Of a stretch of 64,000 nucleotides of DNA, positions 62,015 through 64,000 are shown piece after piece. The notes under the pieces are model-generated. The model did not search any database and was not told where the DNA came from. It worked only from the letters and a program-made list of their open reading frames with translations. Position 1 is the stretch's first letter. Each line of letters opens with the position of its first letter. Source of the DNA: Nitratireductor sp. ZSWI3 (GTDB taxonomy: Bacteria; Pseudomonadota; Alphaproteobacteria; Rhizobiales; Rhizobiaceae); the NCBI RefSeq assembly GCF_024655565.1, contig NZ_JANKOF010000001.1, positions 1 to 64,000 on the forward strand, in the 5' to 3' direction. Made by a program: the position numbers and the translations under genes.

Positions 62015-62839
62015 TCAGCCGCCGAAGCCGAAGCCGGCCGGCATGTCGGTGAGCATCACGCCGAAGGGCTCGAGGCTCTTCAGGATCCAGGTCTGGTTGT
62101 TGCCGATGCGGCGGTTGTATTCGGCCCAGGCCGAGACGAAGCTCTTGAAGGTCTCGTCCGCACCATAGTTGACGGCGATGACCGACGGCGTGGAGAGCAC
62201 GGGCGTCGGCACCTTGACGGCACCGATCGTCGGCGCCTTCTTGGCGATCACGAGGCCGTTCAGCATGGTGTTGACGAGCGCGTCCGCCTTGCCGGTGGTC
62301 ACGGCCACGATGGCTTCGTCGCGGGTCTTGAAGCGCAGGATGTTCGCCTTCGGCAGATATTGCTGCGTCATCAGGTCCTGGGCGGAGCCGAGGTCGACGG
62401 CGAAGGTGTATTGCGGGTCGTTCAGCTCGTTCCAGCTCTTGCCGTTGAGTTCGTCCTTGGCGGAAACGAGGACGAAGCTGTTGTAGTAGGTCGGGTCGGA
62501 GAAGGAGACCGACATTGCCCGCACCGGCGTCGCGGTCACGGCGAACGCCATGTCCACCTTGCCGCTTTGCACGTCGAGAATGGCGTTGGCCCAGCTGGAT
62601 TCGACGACTTCGAGCTTGACGTCCAATGTCTTGGCGATGTCGTTCGCCATGTCGATGACGAAACCCTGCCATTCACCGCTGCGCGGATCCTTGTTGAAAT
62701 AGGGGACTTCGTTGAGGATGGCGGGAATGCGCAACACGCCGCGCGAGCGGATGTCGTCTATCGTGCCGGCGTGGGCGATGCCGGTCAGCAGCGACAGCGC
62801 GACCGCCGCGGCGCCGCAAATTCTGGAAATCAGGTTCAT
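62015..62839 (-). CDS. amino-acid-type ABC transporter substrate-binding protein (family 3)
   Basis: 274 aa. The signal peptide is about residues 1-24 (ending GIAHAG). Mature blocks include IRSRGVLRIPAILNEVPYF, WQGFVIDMANDIAKTLDVKL and VDMAFAVTATPVRAMSVSFS, family 3 features for polar amino acids. The ATG at 62839 has GGAG nine bases before it; an ATG at 62854 would add five residues. It is followed by a strong terminator, and no permease or ATPase gene lies within the window, so it is an orphan here. The LysR gene upstream may regulate it. Confidence 0.9.
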   Translation of the reverse strand: MNLISRICGAAAVALSLLTGIAHAGTIDDIRSRGVLRIPAILNEVPYFNKDPRSGEWQGFVIDMANDIAKTLDVKLEVVESSWANAILDVQSGKVDMAFAVTATPVRAMSVSFSDPTYYNSFVLVSAKDELNGKSWNELNDPQYTFAVDLGSAQDLMTQQYLPKANILRFKTRDEAIVAVTTGKADALVNTMLNGLVIAKKAPTIGAVKVPTPVLSTPSVIAVNYGADETFKSFVSAWAEYNRRIGNNQTWILKSLEPFGVMLTDMPAGFGFGG

Positions 62840-62933
62840 CGTCAGGTTCTCCATGGTTCCCCGAGAGGTGGTAAGGTCCGTTTCCGTACCTCTTTGCAAG
62901 GGGGCACGGCTTTTTCGGCCGGGAGACAGCCTA

Positions 62934-62952
62934 TCCCCGCATGAGGCGGGGA
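62934..62952. terminator. hairpin between the LysR gene and the binding-protein gene
   Basis: TCCCCGC and GCGGGGA pair perfectly around ATGAG, 49 bases after the lysR stop on the minus strand. No T-run follows directly, so it is only a weak terminator candidate or an attenuator. Confidence 0.4.
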
Positions 62953-63000
62953 CAATGCTAGAGACGCGGAGCCACTTATTCGCTTTTTTGTATGTCGGGG

Positions 63001-63930
63001 TCACAGCGGCGGGTGCGTGAACTCGCCGCCGCGCGGCGGATCGAGGATGGGGCCGACGAGCTCGCGCTGGCAATCCTCGAAGAGCTGCTGCACGGTCGGG
63101 TGCTTCTGCAGGAAGCCGGCGCTGCCGAAATAGACGCGCACTTCGGGCAGGTTGTTGAGCTTCGCCGAGCTGATCGTTACGTCTTCCGGCCCGATGCACC
63201 AGGACGGGATGATCGAGAAGCCCAGCCCTTCCTCGACACAGCGCTTCACGCTCGAACTGCCTGAGGTCGAAATGACCGGTTGCACCAGGGCGCCGTCGCG
63301 GCTCAGGAAGTCGACGGCGAGGTTCCTCAGCGTCTGGCCCGGCTCGAAGGTGATGAAGCGGCGGCCCTCGGCCCATGAGGGGATGTCCTGCTGTTTCGGC
63401 GCTTCGCCCCATTGGCGGGGATAGACGAGGCTGAGCCGGTAGCTGCCGAGCAGTCGCTGCGGCACGACCGGATCGCCGAAATAGCGCTCGGAGATGCACA
63501 CGTCGAGGCTGCCGTTCTTGACGAGTTCGGCCAACACCGTATCGCGCTCGTAGACGGCGAACTCCATCTCCGGGAATTTCTCGCGAAAGCGGGTGAGCAC
63601 TTTCGGGAAGAGATAGAAGAAGATCGCCTGGGGCATGCCGACGCGTAGCGAGGAGCGCTGGCTCTCGATCAGCTTGGTCAGCCTTTCGAGCATGATGTCG
63701 AGTTCGGGATGGAGAAGATTGTAGAGCGCGCGGCCGCGCGGCGTCAGGGCGATGCGCTTGGCGCCCTGTTCGGATTCGATCAGCTTCCCCTTGAGGATTT
63801 GTTCGAGCCGTCGAACATGGTTTGCCGCCGACTGATAGCTGAGGTTCAACTCACGGGCGGCTCCCGAGAAGGACCCGTGGCGGGCGACCTGATAGAAGGT
63901 CTGGATGAGTGTAAGGCTTATCTCGGCCAT
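63001..63930 (-). CDS. LysR-family transcriptional regulator
   Basis: 309 aa from the ATG at 63930 (GGAAGGGGAAAG upstream). The winged-helix region is LTLIQTFYQVARHGSFSGAA, then RELNLSYQSAANHVRRLE (residues about 5-42), followed by a LysR effector domain. It is the CysB/Cbl-like branch judging by SYQSAANHV, but this is not certain. It lies in tandem upstream of the orphan amino-acid-type binding protein, 161 bases apart, which is its most likely target. Confidence 0.88.
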   Translation of the reverse strand: MAEISLTLIQTFYQVARHGSFSGAARELNLSYQSAANHVRRLEQILKGKLIESEQGAKRIALTPRGRALYNLLHPELDIMLERLTKLIESQRSSLRVGMPQAIFFYLFPKVLTRFREKFPEMEFAVYERDTVLAELVKNGSLDVCISERYFGDPVVPQRLLGSYRLSLVYPRQWGEAPKQQDIPSWAEGRRFITFEPGQTLRNLAVDFLSRDGALVQPVISTSGSSSVKRCVEEGLGFSIIPSWCIGPEDVTISSAKLNNLPEVRVYFGSAGFLQKHPTVQQLFEDCQRELVGPILDPPRGGEFTHPPL

Positions 63931-64000
63931 GATCGTCTTTCCCCTTCCTGAACGCTTAAGGGGGCCACCCCTCCTATCCGATACAAATTTCGTGAACAAG

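Noticed and set aside
1-64000. CRISPR arrays, insertion sequences, phage genes, tRNA or rRNA genes
   Set aside because: No regularly spaced direct repeats, transposase or integrase motifs, or recognisable structural RNA were found on either strand.

Overview
The window is a GC-rich, densely packed stretch of what looks like an alphaproteobacterial genome, most likely of the order Hyphomicrobiales (rhizobia and relatives such as Mesorhizobium, Phyllobacteriaceae or Rhizobiaceae). This is inferred from the base composition, the many ATGA/TGATG start-stop overlaps, the very high density of ABC and TRAP importers, the rhizobial-type AnmK variant and a CTTCTCCCC-type palindrome at the left edge. 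No species can be named from the sequence alone. There are no rRNA or tRNA genes, no CRISPR array, no insertion sequence or phage gene, and no gene-free stretch longer than about 250 bases. The region reads as a chain of catabolic modules, each with its own importer and regulator, as is typical of a rhizobial chromid, megaplasmid or accessory chromosomal region.

Layout. (1) 100-5157: hyuA/hyuB-type hydantoinase/oxoprolinase pair with a divergent AraC regulator. (2) 5198-16014: a sugar ABC importer with an AGE-family epimerase, and an amino-sugar operon (NagB-like, SIS-domain protein, NagA, ceramidase-like hydrolase), both apparently under a LacI-family repressor. The same GCAACCGGTTGC palindrome sits in the -35/-10 spacer of both promoters. 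(3) 16177-23232: a peptide-type ABC importer plus an M14 zinc carboxypeptidase. (4) 23240-30600: LysR regulator divergent from a Liv-type ABC importer with a GMC oxidoreductase. (5) 30790-42583: a cell-wall recycling module with an RpiR-family regulator, a second-copy-type MurA with intact active site, an N-acetylglucosamine-kinase-like ATPase, MurQ, a Dpp-type importer, a beta-lactamase-fold serine hydrolase and AnmK. A perfect GGAATA-N3-TATTCC palindrome precedes both murA and murQ. (6) 42580-51524, minus strand: a Rieske dioxygenase with reductase, acyl-CoA ligase, SCP2-type thiolase, a DUF35/degenerate-SDR fusion, cyclase-family hydrolase, SDR and GNAT. (7) 51733-61336, plus strand and divergent from (6): a TRAP importer, MarR, RidA, opine-type dehydrogenase, 3-hydroxyacyl-CoA dehydrogenase, a second TRAP importer and a racemase-fold protein lacking both cysteines. 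A 44-bp near-perfect palindrome lies between (6) and (7). (8) 61374-63930: truncated hemoglobin, an orphan amino-acid-type binding protein and a LysR regulator.

How the genes work together. Modules 2 and 5 can be joined into one route. Anhydro-MurNAc or MurNAc compounds enter through the Dpp-type importer and are trimmed by the serine hydrolase. AnmK phosphorylates them to MurNAc-6-P, MurQ gives GlcNAc-6-P, and NagA with the NagB-like protein leads to central metabolism, while the MurA paralogue would feed the biosynthetic direction. Modules 6 and 7 look like one undescribed degradation pathway: uptake by TRAP, ring hydroxylation, CoA activation and thiolytic cleavage. Several binding-protein genes are followed by a hairpin before the permease gene, a pattern usually linked to excess expression of the binding protein.
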